The notes below the pieces were generated by a model, which worked only from the letters and a program-made list of their open reading frames with translations, was not told where the DNA came from and made no database searches. From Ga0077555 sp050250755 (GTDB taxonomy: Bacteria; Pseudomonadota; Alphaproteobacteria; Rhizobiales; Hyphomicrobiaceae), in assembly GCA_050250755.1 (NCBI GenBank), contig JBFWOB010000002.1, positions 62,001-126,000 on the forward strand: 64,000 nucleotides of DNA. Reading direction: 5' to 3'. This document shows positions 34,558 through 43,808 of this stretch, piece by piece (position 1 is the first letter of the stretch; every line of letters starts with the position of its first letter). The position numbers and the translations under genes were made by a program.

Positions 34558-35654
34558 CGGAAACTCGAGACATGCGGCTGCTAACGCTCAACTCGGTGAG
34601 CAAATCCTATGGAACCGTGAGAGCCGTCGACAATGTCTCTTTCGATATTGCCGCAGGCAGCAGAACCACCATTGTCGGCGCATCGGGCTCAGGCAAATCG
34701 AGCCTCCTCCGTCTGATTGCAGGATTCGAGGTACCGGACGCTGGCACCATTACGCTGGCTGGCCAGGTAGTCGCAGAGAACGGCACTTATATACCGGCCC
34801 ACCTGCGCGGTATCGGCTACGTCACCCAGGACGGATCACTATTCCCGCACCTCACGATCGCTCAGAACATTGCATTCGGGATGCGAAACAGAGGTAACGA
34901 GCGCCAGCAACGGATCAGCGAGCTTCTGGACATGGTGGGCCTCGACCTCTCAGTTGGCCGCCGCCATCCCGATCAGCTCTCGGGAGGACAGCAGCAACGC
35001 GTTGCACTCGCCCGGTCACTGGCGCAGAGCCCGCGCCTGATGCTGCTCGATGAACCATTCTCCTCCCTCGACGCGGGCCTACGCGCCGCGACCCGACGCG
35101 CGGTCATGGACGTTCTGGCCAGAGCGTCGGTAACCTCCATCCTCGTCACACACGATCACGAGGAAGCACTGACCTATGCCGATCAGGTTGCCGTGCTCAT
35201 CGACGGCGGGCTTGCCCAATATGGATCGCCGCACGAGGTGTACTGGCGGCCCAGAACACCCGAGATCGCCCGTCTTCTCGGCGAGGCGATCATCGTGCCC
35301 GCAATGATTGCAGGCGGCGTTGCCGAAACTGCGTTCGGCACGTTGCAGACTGACGCAACGGACACCGCTAAGCGGCGTAGCTTGATCATGTTGCGACCAG
35401 AGCAGATCGTCATCCTGGACGGCCTGGACAATCACGGAGGCGCTTCGGTGGAGGCACGCATCGCCGCTGTCGAGTTTGCAGGCGGGCGCAGCCGCCTTGT
35501 TCTGCATCTGCTGCCGACCCAAGGCGGAACCGCAGATGACGCGCACGAATCGGAGCTCGCTCTTTGGCATCGCGGCCCATCGCTTCCTGCTGTTGGAACG
35601 ATCGTCCGTCTCGACGTTCTCGGGTGTGCTCATGCGCTTCAAACGCCTGGGTAG
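34542..35654 (+). CDS. Fe(III) ABC transporter ATP-binding protein
   Basis: A 370-residue ATPase with Walker A GASGSGKSS, signature LSGGQQQRVALARSLA, Walker B LMLLDEPFSSLD and the switch His in THDHEEAL, followed by a C-terminal TOBE-like regulatory domain of about 120 residues. The C-terminal extension fits FbpC/PotA-type importers. ATG 34542 overlaps the permease stop; ATG 34572 (MRLLTLNSV) is an alternative that starts right at the domain. Confidence 0.92.
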   Translation: MRPTLTETRDMRLLTLNSVSKSYGTVRAVDNVSFDIAAGSRTTIVGASGSGKSSLLRLIAGFEVPDAGTITLAGQVVAENGTYIPAHLRGIGYVTQDGSLFPHLTIAQNIAFGMRNRGNERQQRISELLDMVGLDLSVGRRHPDQLSGGQQQRVALARSLAQSPRLMLLDEPFSSLDAGLRAATRRAVMDVLARASVTSILVTHDHEEALTYADQVAVLIDGGLAQYGSPHEVYWRPRTPEIARLLGEAIIVPAMIAGGVAETAFGTLQTDATDTAKRRSLIMLRPEQIVILDGLDNHGGASVEARIAAVEFAGGRSRLVLHLLPTQGGTADDAHESELALWHRGPSLPAVGTIVRLDVLGCAHALQTPG

Positions 35655-35744
35655 GACGCAAGAGGGCCAACGAAATGGACGCTGCTTAAGTGCGTCAGGC
35701 AAATCGCCCGCTATCACGACTTCACTCAGGAGCGTCGCCGGTCA

Positions 35745-36869
35745 ATGACAAAACCAACCCCGAACGCTTCGATGTCCTACGCTATCCCTGGCGATGTCGT
35801 GTCTGCCGGCGATTATGAGCGTTACGCGCGGGAGCGGCTTCCCGCGGATATCTGGGCGTACATCTCCGGCGCGGGCGCAGATGGCCTGACACGGCGTTGG
35901 AACCGTGAGGCATTCGATAACATAAAGCTTGCCGGCCGCGTGCTGGCCGACATGAGCCAGGCGTCGACGGCCAGCACCTTGCTCGGCGAGCGGCTTCAGC
36001 ATCCGATTATCATCGCACCCGTCGCGTTTCAGAAATTGGCTCATCCGGATGGGGAGCTGGCAACGGTACTGGCGGCATCAGCGAGTTCGGCCTGGATGAC
36101 GATCAGCACGCAATCCAGCGTTGCCATCGAGGACATCGCGCGGCGCGCGCAAACGACACTTTTGTTTCAGCTCTACATGCAGGTGGAACGGCAGGCGACC
36201 GAGCATCTTGTGCGACGCGCCGAAGCGGCGGGGTGCAAGGCGCTCGTCGTGACGGTGGATGCTCCAGTGAATGGAGCCCGAAACGAAGAGCAACGCACGG
36301 GGTTTCAGCTTCCTCCCTCAGTCCGCGCTGTAAATTTGGATGGAATGCGCACGCCGGCTTCGCGCGCCGCCCCCGGCGAAAGCCCGGTTTTCCAGGGCCT
36401 TCTCGATCATGCACCGACCTGGGCCGATATCGGCTGGTTGCGCGCGCAAACCTCGCTTCCGATCATCCTCAAGGGCATCATGCACCCATCCGATGCAGAG
36501 CGGGCCATTGCCGAGGGCTTGAACGGCCTCGTCGTATCCAACCACGGCGGACGAACACTGGACACGCTTCCCGCCAGCATCGAGGTGCTGGAATCGGTGA
36601 CGCGTTGCGTGGCCGGCCGCGTGCCCGTGCTGTTTGACGGCGGCATCAGACGTGGCACCGATATCCTCAAGGCCATCGCGCTCGGTGCAAGCGCCGTGAT
36701 GATCGGCCAACCCATTATGCACGCCCTTGCCGTTGCCGGGCCTGTAGGGGTCGTTCACCTGCTCACGCTGTTGCGCGCCGAGCTCGAGATCGCTATGGCG
36801 CTCACCGGGCGAGCATCTTTGGACCAGATCGACAGAAGCGTCCTTTGGGGCGATCTGCGAAGTCCCTGA
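35745..36869 (+). CDS. FMN-dependent alpha-hydroxy-acid oxidase/dehydrogenase
   Basis: A 374-residue member of the glycolate oxidase/L-lactate dehydrogenase (LldD) family; it oxidises L-2-hydroxy acids to 2-oxo acids with FMN. Seen are YISGAGADGLTRRWNREAF, IAPVAFQKLAHPDGE, LILKGI-like IILKGIMHPSDAE, the catalytic His and Arg in VSNHGGRTLD and FDGGIRRGTD. There is no membrane anchor, so a soluble oxidase or electron-transfer enzyme is expected. It follows the iron importer after 90 bases on the same strand and may be a separate transcription unit. Confidence 0.9.
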   Translation: MTKPTPNASMSYAIPGDVVSAGDYERYARERLPADIWAYISGAGADGLTRRWNREAFDNIKLAGRVLADMSQASTASTLLGERLQHPIIIAPVAFQKLAHPDGELATVLAASASSAWMTISTQSSVAIEDIARRAQTTLLFQLYMQVERQATEHLVRRAEAAGCKALVVTVDAPVNGARNEEQRTGFQLPPSVRAVNLDGMRTPASRAAPGESPVFQGLLDHAPTWADIGWLRAQTSLPIILKGIMHPSDAERAIAEGLNGLVVSNHGGRTLDTLPASIEVLESVTRCVAGRVPVLFDGGIRRGTDILKAIALGASAVMIGQPIMHALAVAGPVGVVHLLTLLRAELEIAMALTGRASLDQIDRSVLWGDLRSP

Positions 36870-36931
36870 CGTTGATGGAGCGAGATGCGATGCGTAATGG
36901 ACGCGCTCTGCTCCGCGCGAACCCTGGCCGA

Positions 36932-37651
36932 TCAGCCGACGCCGAGATAGATACGCTGTACTTCGGGGTTATCCGATAGATCGCTCGCGGTGCCAGAGAG
37001 CACGCTGCGGCCGACTTGAAGAACATAGGCGTAATCGGCCACTTCAAGCGCCAGATCGATCGACTGCTCGGCGATGAGCAGCGTCAGACCCTCTTTGTGC
37101 AGGCGCTGAAATGTCTCGTACATCGACTCGACGATCGCCGGGGCAAGGCCAAGGCTGGGCTCGTCAAGCAGCAGCAGGGTGGGCTCGCTCATCAGCGCAC
37201 GACCCACCGCAAGCATCTGGCGTTCGCCGCCAGACATCGTGCCGACGAGTTGGCGCCGCCGCTCGGCGAGCCGCGGAAAGATCGTGTAGACGTGCTCGAG
37301 CAACTGCGGAACGCGCGATTTGTCCGAAATAGGCGTCGCTCCGAGGACCAGATTGTTCTCGACCGTTTGCTGTACGAAAAGGCGCCATCCCTCGGGCGAT
37401 AAAGCCAGTCGTTTGCTGACAATGGAATAAGCGCGCAAGCCCGTTATGTCTTCGCCCTTGAAGAGAATCCGCCCATTGCTCGCGGGAACGAGGCCGGCGA
37501 TCGCATTGAGAGTCGTCGTCTTGCCGGAACCATTGGACCCGAGCAGCGCAACGATGCGGCCTTGTGGAACTTCGAGCGAGACATCGGCAACGCCGATGAG
37601 ATCACCATAGCGCACCTGAAGATTGCTGACGGAGAGCAAAGGTTCGGTCAT
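36932..37651 (-). CDS. livF: Branched-chain amino acid-type ABC transporter ATPase
   Basis: A 239-residue ATPase of the LivF type: Walker A LGSNGSGKTT, signature TMSGGERQMLAVGRALM, Walker B LLLLDEPSLGLAPAIVE and AEQSIDLALEVADYAYVLQ. It is the last gene of the five-gene Liv cluster and overlaps livG by 4 bases. The substrate may be an amino acid, amide or short acid, as HAAT-type transporters are diverse. Confidence 0.92.
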   Translation of the reverse strand: MTEPLLSVSNLQVRYGDLIGVADVSLEVPQGRIVALLGSNGSGKTTTLNAIAGLVPASNGRILFKGEDITGLRAYSIVSKRLALSPEGWRLFVQQTVENNLVLGATPISDKSRVPQLLEHVYTIFPRLAERRRQLVGTMSGGERQMLAVGRALMSEPTLLLLDEPSLGLAPAIVESMYETFQRLHKEGLTLLIAEQSIDLALEVADYAYVLQVGRSVLSGTASDLSDNPEVQRIYLGVG

Positions 37652-38388
37652 GCGTTTCTTGCTTTCAGCTTTTGCGCATGTCGCTTGCCGAGATAGGCCT
37701 CGATCACTCGCTCGTTATTGGTCACTTCCCCGGGGCTGCCACTGGCAATCTGCTTGCCCTGATGAAAAACGACCACCCGCTCCGCCAGCGAGATGATCAC
37801 CTCCATGATATGCTCGACGATCACGAGCGTGACACCGGACGCATGAATACGGCGAACGAGATCGATGGCCGTCCGGACCTCGGCAGGCGTGAGACCGGCC
37901 ATCGCCTCGTCCAGCAGCAGGATTTTCGGCTCGGAAGCGAGCGCACGGGCGATCTCAAGGCGTTTCCGGCCGGGCGTTCCGAGACTCTTGGCTGGTGCGT
38001 TCGCAACAGGCCCGAGCCCGGCAAAGTCGATCACCTCGAGCGCCTTATCACGCGCCGCCGCCGTACTGGCATGCCGAAGGAAGGCGCCGATCATCACGTT
38101 ATCGAGCACCGACATCGATTCGAATGTCAGCGGCACCTGGAATGTTCGGGCCAAGCCGAGTTCGGCGCGGCCCTCCGGCGTCATCGATGAAACGTCACGC
38201 CCTTCGAAATGGATCGCGCCCGACGTTGGCGTGAGATCCCCTGTCAGGCAGTTGAAGAACGTCGATTTTCCGGCACCGTTCGGACCGATCAAGCCCAGAA
38301 TCTCGCCGTCGTTGATTTGCACGGACACATCGTCGACGGCCTTGAAGGCACCGAATGCCATCGTCACGTTGCGAGCATCAAGCAGCAC
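37648..38388 (-). CDS. livG: Branched-chain amino acid-type ABC transporter ATPase
   Basis: A 246-residue LivG-type ATPase with IGPNGAGKSTFFNCLTG, a longer central insert typical of LivG, LGTPGRKRLEIARALA and LLLDEAMAGLTPAEV. The signature loop reads LGTPGRKRLE rather than the usual LSYGxQRxLE, a modest deviation. It overlaps livF by 4 bases and livM by 11 bases. Confidence 0.92.
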   Translation of the reverse strand: MLLDARNVTMAFGAFKAVDDVSVQINDGEILGLIGPNGAGKSTFFNCLTGDLTPTSGAIHFEGRDVSSMTPEGRAELGLARTFQVPLTFESMSVLDNVMIGAFLRHASTAAARDKALEVIDFAGLGPVANAPAKSLGTPGRKRLEIARALASEPKILLLDEAMAGLTPAEVRTAIDLVRRIHASGVTLVIVEHIMEVIISLAERVVVFHQGKQIASGSPGEVTNNERVIEAYLGKRHAQKLKARNA

Positions 38389-39367
38389 GCTTCACCTCCG
38401 AGCGGTCGGTCGTCTCGGGTTTGCGGTTGAAAAGCTCGATCAGCAGAGGCAGCAATCCTCCTGGCAGAAACCGCGCAATAATGACGATGATGGCTCCATA
38501 AACGACGAATGTCAGACCCGCACCCTTGCCGCCAAGAAGGCTGTTGGAGATCTCTTCCAGCGGAACGAGGACCAAAGCGCCGACCAGCGGGCCAAACAGC
38601 AATCCCGCGCCGCCCAGAGCCGCCATGATCAACATCTTCACCGAAATGAGAATCCCGAGCCCAGATTCGGGATCCACGAACGTGAACATAGTAGCGTAAA
38701 GCGAGCCAGCGACGGCAGTCAGTCCAGCACTGAGCATAAAGGCGTAAAGCTTATATCGGCCCGCAGCTACGCCAAGCGATCTCGCCGCGCGCTCGGAATC
38801 TTTGATGGCGCGCAGATAAAAGCCGATGCGACTTCTTTCGATGCGCCACGTCAACAACAGAGTTGCCGCCAGGACCGCCAGGAACAGATAGTAGTACGGC
38901 ATGGCGGAGATGAATGAGAGATCCAGCACGGTTCGGGGAACGGCGGGGCCGGCAATCCCCTGTGCGCCCCCCACGAATTCCCAGTTGGTCACGAGAACGC
39001 GCACAAGCTCGGCAACGGCAATCGTCGCCATGCTGAAATAGTGCCCTGAAAGGCGCAGTGTCGGCACGCCAATGACAGCGGCGATAAGAACGGCGACCAG
39101 CGCCCCGATCGGAGCGCCCACAATCGGTGGCAGTCCGAAATGCGTGTATCCGGCAATCGCCGCATAGGCGCCCGCACCGAAAAAGACGGCGTGCCCGACC
39201 GAGATCGCCCCAGCATATCCTCCAAGGATATTCCAAGCCGAAGCGCCGATCGCTGCCAGCAGCACAAGGGCGCCGAGCCGCTGATAAACGGGCGAACCCA
39301 TCGTCAGGATCGGATAGGTAAGGGCAATCACGACGAGAATGCCCAGGATGAGAGTGCGCCGCATCAT
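38378..39367 (-). CDS. livM: Branched-chain amino acid-type ABC transporter permease
   Basis: A 329-residue inner-membrane permease of the LivM type with about nine helices and the typical GGYAGAISVGHAVFFGAGAY, a GHYFSMATIAVAELVR segment and the coupling loop AARSLGVAAGRYKLYAF. It overlaps livH by 4 bases, so the two permeases are translationally coupled. Confidence 0.92.
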   Translation of the reverse strand: MMRRTLILGILVVIALTYPILTMGSPVYQRLGALVLLAAIGASAWNILGGYAGAISVGHAVFFGAGAYAAIAGYTHFGLPPIVGAPIGALVAVLIAAVIGVPTLRLSGHYFSMATIAVAELVRVLVTNWEFVGGAQGIAGPAVPRTVLDLSFISAMPYYYLFLAVLAATLLLTWRIERSRIGFYLRAIKDSERAARSLGVAAGRYKLYAFMLSAGLTAVAGSLYATMFTFVDPESGLGILISVKMLIMAALGGAGLLFGPLVGALVLVPLEEISNSLLGGKGAGLTFVVYGAIIVIIARFLPGGLLPLLIELFNRKPETTDRSEVKRAA

Positions 39368-40227
39368 ACCTTGCCCATGAGGCCCTGAGGCCTAGTCCAG
39401 AGAACGAGCACGAAAAGGCTGTAGACGATCACTTCCTTGAAGACGGGACCGAACCAGTAGGCAGACACCGCCTCGATGACGCCAATCAAGAGCCCCGCGA
39501 CGAGCGCACCAGGGACACTGCCGAAGCCGCCGAGGGAAACCGTGACGAAGGCGACGATAACAAGCGCCTCGCCGACAGTCGGCGAGGTGTAGAAGAAGGT
39601 AGCAATCAGCGCACCCGCGATCCCGGTCGATCCTGCCGCCAAGCCCCAGGCAAGCGCCTGCATGCGCTCGGGTCGAATTCCCATGAGTTGCGCCGCCGTC
39701 TCATCCTCCGACACGGCCAGCATTTTGCTGCCGACGACCGTACGCGTCAGCAAGAGATGCAGAAGGAGTGCGACGACAAGGCCGACGATGCCTGCCAGCA
39801 GACGAGGTGCATCGATCCGAATTTCACCAATAACAATAGGCGGCCCGAGAATATCGTCGGGAAGCGTCTTGAAGTTGGCGCCGAAGTACCAGAAGGCCGA
39901 ATAGCGCAGCAACAGCGCCAAGCCGAACGTGCCGAGGATCTGGGCGATCATCGGGCCGCGCATGATGTGACGAACCAGTAGGAAATAGCTGAGGATACCG
40001 ATGGTCGCCAAAACCAGGGCGGCGATCGGGACCGATACGAGTGGACCACCGCCGAATACCGTCCACACCACATACGCCGTGTACATCGCCAGCATGACGA
40101 AATCGCCATGCGCGAAATTGATGACGTTCATCATCCCCCAGATGAGGGTCAGACCAGATGCGAAGAGAGCATACACCGCCCCGATCAGCAGGCCGCCGAC
40201 GATGACCTGAAGTAAAATGGATGACAT
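39364..40227 (-). CDS. livH: Branched-chain amino acid-type ABC transporter permease
   Basis: A 287-residue LivH-type permease: GLLIGAVYALFASGLTLIWG near the start, NFAHGDFVMLAMY, and VTVSLGGFGSVPGALVAGLL near the end. It is separated from the binding-protein gene by 72 bases that contain a GC-rich hairpin. Confidence 0.92.
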   Translation of the reverse strand: MSSILLQVIVGGLLIGAVYALFASGLTLIWGMMNVINFAHGDFVMLAMYTAYVVWTVFGGGPLVSVPIAALVLATIGILSYFLLVRHIMRGPMIAQILGTFGLALLLRYSAFWYFGANFKTLPDDILGPPIVIGEIRIDAPRLLAGIVGLVVALLLHLLLTRTVVGSKMLAVSEDETAAQLMGIRPERMQALAWGLAAGSTGIAGALIATFFYTSPTVGEALVIVAFVTVSLGGFGSVPGALVAGLLIGVIEAVSAYWFGPVFKEVIVYSLFVLVLWTRPQGLMGKV

Positions 40228-40256
40228 GCAGCCTAGCCTGTCGCGTGGGCTTGAAG

Positions 40257-40276
40257 GGGGCGATGCGCACCGCCCC
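40257..40276 (-). terminator. Intercistronic hairpin between binding-protein and livH genes
   Basis: GGGGCG and CGCCCC form a 6-bp stem with an 8-base loop, 23 bases after the stop of the binding-protein gene and 30 before livH. Such structures commonly reduce permease expression relative to the binding protein or protect the upstream mRNA end. No T-run. Confidence 0.45.
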
Positions 40277-40299
40277 TGATCTGCTTCGGGAAGGCGAGC

Positions 40300-41550
40300 T
40301 TACCAGCCTTTGTAAGGGAGCTGGATGTCTGCGACTGCCTTATCCTTCGGCCACACTGGGATATATTGCCCGGCGCGCATCTGCGTGATGAGACCCGAAG
40401 CCAACACATTCTGGCCCTTTTCGTCGAACTTCACGCCTTGGTAGCCGGTGACCATTTGGTTCGCCTTCAGATCGGTTGCCTTGAGCGCATCCCGAATCTT
40501 CGCAGGGTCGGTGGAGCCGGCGCGATTGATGGCATCAGCGAGCACCAGGAAGGCTTGCAAGACGCGACCGGAGACGTCATCCAGATCCAAGCCCGTCTTC
40601 TTCTTGTACAGCTCGCTTGCAATGGCACTCATCGACCCTGGCTTCCCAACCGCGAACGAAGACCGGTTGATTAAGCCTTCGACGAGGGCACCCGAGGTCT
40701 TCACGAACGACGGATCATTGAAGCCCGAATTATCAGCAATCAGAATGGCAGGCTTCCAGCCAAGATCCTTCATCGTCTTGGCGTAGAGGATCGCATCGGA
40801 TGTATAGGAGATGAAAATAACGACGTCTGGGTTCTTCTCTTTGAGCTGCAGAACCTGGGGCTGCACATCCGTTGTGTTGGCCGAGTAAGGAACAACAGAG
40901 GAGACATTGAAACCGTCTTTGCCGAACTCGGAACGAATGACACTCGCGACCGAGTTCCCATACTCCGTGTTCTCGTGAACGATCGTGATGCTATCGACTT
41001 TCTGGCCGGCCGCCTTCTGCTCCTTCAGAAACTGAGAATAGGCCCGGGCGAAATCGCCAGCGACCGGCGTCACGCGGAAGAACCACTTGAACCCGCGCTC
41101 GGTCAGGTTGGCGGCAACGGATTCCGGATTGACGAAAGGTATGCCGTGACGTTCCGCCATGGCGCTGGCGGTGACCGTGATACCCGACTGATAAGCGCCC
41201 AGCAGAGCGTGGACCTTCTCTTCCGTAATCAACCGCAAAGTCTGGTTTTGCCCGGCCGCCGGCGTGCCTTGATTGTCGGCGAAAGCAACTTCAATTTTAG
41301 CGCCGTTCAAGCCGGGAAGACCGGTACCGGCGGCAAGTGGGATATCCTTGAGCTCTGGATGCGCGTTATTGACGATATCCATGCCAACTTCAATTGCGGC
41401 TTTGGCATAGTTGCCGGCACTCGCGGCGTTGCCACTCAATGGATAAACCGCACCAATCTTGACTGTCTGTTGAGCACTGGCAGGCGATAGGCAAAATAGC
41501 GTAGAGAGAGCGGCAAGCGCCGCAGATAACCGAATTACGCGGGCGAGCAT
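40300..41550 (-). CDS. Branched-chain amino acid-type ABC substrate-binding protein
   Basis: A 416-residue periplasmic protein of the LivK/HAAT family. The signal peptide MLARVIRLSAALAAL ends near ASAQQ, and the mature part begins VKIGAVYPLSGNAAS. AFADNQGTPAAGQNQTLRLI and YQSGITVTASAMAERHGIPFVN are typical. GAGGATACGC precedes the ATG at 41550; the frame runs 31 residues further upstream but without a signal-like sequence. It heads the SBP-livHMGF operon. Ligand not assigned. Confidence 0.92.
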   Translation of the reverse strand: MLARVIRLSAALAALSTLFCLSPASAQQTVKIGAVYPLSGNAASAGNYAKAAIEVGMDIVNNAHPELKDIPLAAGTGLPGLNGAKIEVAFADNQGTPAAGQNQTLRLITEEKVHALLGAYQSGITVTASAMAERHGIPFVNPESVAANLTERGFKWFFRVTPVAGDFARAYSQFLKEQKAAGQKVDSITIVHENTEYGNSVASVIRSEFGKDGFNVSSVVPYSANTTDVQPQVLQLKEKNPDVVIFISYTSDAILYAKTMKDLGWKPAILIADNSGFNDPSFVKTSGALVEGLINRSSFAVGKPGSMSAIASELYKKKTGLDLDDVSGRVLQAFLVLADAINRAGSTDPAKIRDALKATDLKANQMVTGYQGVKFDEKGQNVLASGLITQMRAGQYIPVWPKDKAVADIQLPYKGW

Positions 41551-41834
41551 GCGTATCCTCACTGGCGGTCGACTGTCTCGAGTGATTCGCCGACCTAATC
41601 GGCCTGCGCGCCGATAAACTAAGATATGGTTGACATCTGTCAATCCGGGAACCTGGGTGCCAACAGGCGATTCGCGCCGTAGATGACTACCGCTCAGATC
41701 GCAGCAAAGTTAATCCTGTCCCTGAGCTTTCGAGGATGGACGACCTACAGAAAAGTGCGCTTGCGATAACAACTTATGCGGGACGATTTTGGCTCCGACT
41801 ATCGCCCCCGCAGCATAAGATCGCACCGTCCCCT

Positions 41835-41863
41835 TGATATTGTCATTGCGGATAGCAATATCA
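41835..41863. repeat. 8-bp inverted repeat TGATATTG-N13-CAATATCA
   Basis: A perfect dyad in the AT-rich gap, about 285 bases upstream of the liv binding-protein start. It could be an operator or a weak hairpin. Confidence 0.4.
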
Positions 41864-42330
41864 GGTCGAATTCGAATAGTGGCTATTTCATGGATGCGTA
41901 AAATTTGCGCAAGGATTTCAATTACATGAACACTCGGAATAACGTCCCCTGCGCATACGCCGTGCCTCAACAGAGAACTGTTCCTCATAACACAATCACT
42001 TGAAGACGCTCGAAAAGTCGCGCCCCTTCGTCATAGAGGGAACACAATGTCGCGGTCCTTTGCGACGGTACCCGCCATATACCATATCTCAGCAGGGGCT
42101 CATGGAACTCACGACGCTCGATCGAAGTATGCCGGAGTAAAGATCTTCACCGGTCGCCGCGCTCGAGCATCATATGTCGTCCGCACGCGGCATTTAAGTT
42201 TCGTCGCTTCCTCAGCAGAATATGTGGAGACGGTGCAAGTCAGAAACTCCGTTAACCTTCTCACAAATCCTAATTTGCGTGTCCGAAGGCGTGCGGGTGT
42301 TAGTGGCCCGTTGAGGGAAGCCCGTTTACG

Positions 42331-42365
42331 GTGCCACGAGGCCGAAACGGCCTAGTCAACGGCAC
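42331..42365 (+). promoter_or_regulatory. Nested hairpin in the leader of the oxoamine synthase gene
   Basis: GTGCC (42331-42335) pairs with GGCAC (42361-42365), enclosing a tight stem AGGCCG-AAA-CGGCCT (42339-42353). It ends 88 bases before the ATG at 42454. It might be part of a structured 5' untranslated region; no known riboswitch motif was recognised. Confidence 0.35.
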
Positions 42366-42453
42366 ACATCTTGAATGGAAACGAATAATCGGCGGTCTAA
42401 CGCGTCGACCCTTTCGAGCGTGTGCCCCGGTATCGCGTCGGCAAGAGGAAAGA

Positions 42454-43740
42454 ATGGCAACAACGTCCTGGAACAAAAAGTTGGCTGCAACTGTCGGCAG
42501 GTGGAGCGGCGCTCGAGCCGATGGCGAGGTCACCAGCTACCCGGGCAGCAAGTTTTCGGATTTGCCGACCTATAAGTCCCTCAAGAATTGGGAATCCGTC
42601 GGAAAAATGTTCGGCGTGAAGTCGCCATTCTTCCGCACCATCGAGGAAGCCCACGAGAACTACACGACGATCAAAGGCGAAGAGAAGCTCAACTTCGCCT
42701 GGTGCGATTATCTCGGCCTCAATCAAGAGCCCGCCGTCGCGCAGGCGATGAAGGACGCGGTTGATCGCTTCGGCCCCTGTACTTCCGCGAGCCGCATGGT
42801 CGCCGGCGAAACGCCGCTCCATCATGAGCTTGAGCGCGAGATCGCCGAATTCCTCGGCGTCGAAGCCGCCCTTCTCTTCGTCAGTGGCCACGCCGCGAAC
42901 GTCTCGACGATCGGCTCCGTGATGACCGAGGACGACCTCATCATCCATGACGAGTTCGTCCACAACAGCGCCGTGATCGGCATGCGCCTTTCGCGCGCGA
43001 CCACGATCAGCTTCCCGCACAACAATTTCGATCAACTTGAGGCCATTCTCAAGCGCGAGCGTGCCAAGCATCGGAATTGCCTCGTCATTATCGAGGGTCT
43101 CTACTCAACCGAGGGTGACGTGACCGACCTGCCCCGCGCGGTCGAGCTGAAAGAGCGTTATGGCTCCTGGCTGATGGTCGACGATGCGCATGGTCTCGGC
43201 GTCCTGGGCGAGAACGGCCGTGGCATCGCCGAGTATGCAGGCATCGACGCCAGCAAGATCGACATCTGGATGGGTACGCTGTCCAAGACTCTGGCATCGT
43301 GCGGCGGCTACATCGCCGGCAGCCGGGACCTGATCGAGGTGCTCAAGCACACGGCGCCGGGCTTCGTTTATTCGGTCGGCCTCCTTCCGGCCATGACGGC
43401 TGGCGCTCTCGCTGGCCTTCGGATCATCAAGTCGGATCCAGGCCGGGTCGCGCGGCTCCATTCGCACGGGCAGCTTTTCCTGAAGCTCGCGAAGGAACGT
43501 GGCCTGAATACCGGCATCTGTCGTGGCTACGGCATGATGCCCGTCATCGCTGGTGACGTGCTGAAGGCAGTCAAGCTCTGGCACGGCGTATTCGCGAATG
43601 GCATCAACCCATCCTTGATCATCTACCCTGGCGTTCCGCTCAAGGCTGGCCGCTTGCGCTTCTTCCTCACTTCGGCTCACTCTGAGGAACAGATCAAGCA
43701 GGCTATCGACGTGACAGCCCAAGAAATGGCCAAGCTCTGA
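42454..43740 (+). CDS. Alpha-oxoamine synthase family PLP enzyme
   Basis: A 428-residue fold-type I PLP enzyme that condenses an amino acid with an acyl thioester. It has SGHAANVSTIGSVMTEDDLI, VIIEGLYSTEGD, the aspartate pair and His in VDDAHGLGVLG (243-247) and the PLP lysine at residue 278 in MGTLSKTLASCGGY. DDAHG separates it from 5-aminolevulinate synthase (DEVHAVG) and resembles 8-amino-7-oxononanoate synthase and serine palmitoyltransferase. A 60-residue N-terminal extension (LPTYKSLKNWESVGKMFGV) is like stand-alone serine palmitoyltransferase-type or polyketide-linked members. ATG 42454 follows GAGGAAAG. The following SDR gene fits reduction of a 3-keto product. Confidence 0.85.
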   Translation: MATTSWNKKLAATVGRWSGARADGEVTSYPGSKFSDLPTYKSLKNWESVGKMFGVKSPFFRTIEEAHENYTTIKGEEKLNFAWCDYLGLNQEPAVAQAMKDAVDRFGPCTSASRMVAGETPLHHELEREIAEFLGVEAALLFVSGHAANVSTIGSVMTEDDLIIHDEFVHNSAVIGMRLSRATTISFPHNNFDQLEAILKRERAKHRNCLVIIEGLYSTEGDVTDLPRAVELKERYGSWLMVDDAHGLGVLGENGRGIAEYAGIDASKIDIWMGTLSKTLASCGGYIAGSRDLIEVLKHTAPGFVYSVGLLPAMTAGALAGLRIIKSDPGRVARLHSHGQLFLKLAKERGLNTGICRGYGMMPVIAGDVLKAVKLWHGVFANGINPSLIIYPGVPLKAGRLRFFLTSAHSEEQIKQAIDVTAQEMAKL

Positions 43741-43808
43741 ATTGTATTGCGGCCGGAGCCCGCACGTCGGCGCTCCGCCGTGTCCGAAAGGGCAAACGCA
43801 AGAAGCCA

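Larger units (their letters stand above)
41551..42453. other. Non-coding, AT-richer gap of 903 bases
   Basis: It lies between the divergent liv operon and the oxoamine synthase gene and is clearly less GC-rich than its surroundings. It has an 8-bp dyad at 41835-41863, a CAAAT-CCTA-ATTTG dyad at 42264-42277 and a nested hairpin at 42331-42365. Short open frames at 41710-41988 (minus) and 42047-42355 (plus) have no ribosome site or recognisable features, so I do not call them genes. A small RNA or degraded gene could be hidden here. Confidence 0.5.

Noticed and set aside
41710..41988. Possible 92-residue minus-strand gene
   Set aside because: No ribosome site, no motif, and an internal dyad; composition does not resemble flanking genes.
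42181..42365. Possible tRNA or cobalamin riboswitch
   Set aside because: No T-loop consensus, acceptor stem or B12-box sequence could be found; only simple hairpins are present.
42454..43740. Annotation as 5-aminolevulinate synthase (hemA)
   Set aside because: The sequence has DDAHGLG rather than the DEVHAVG of HemA and a different N-terminus, so only the alpha-oxoamine synthase family can be supported.
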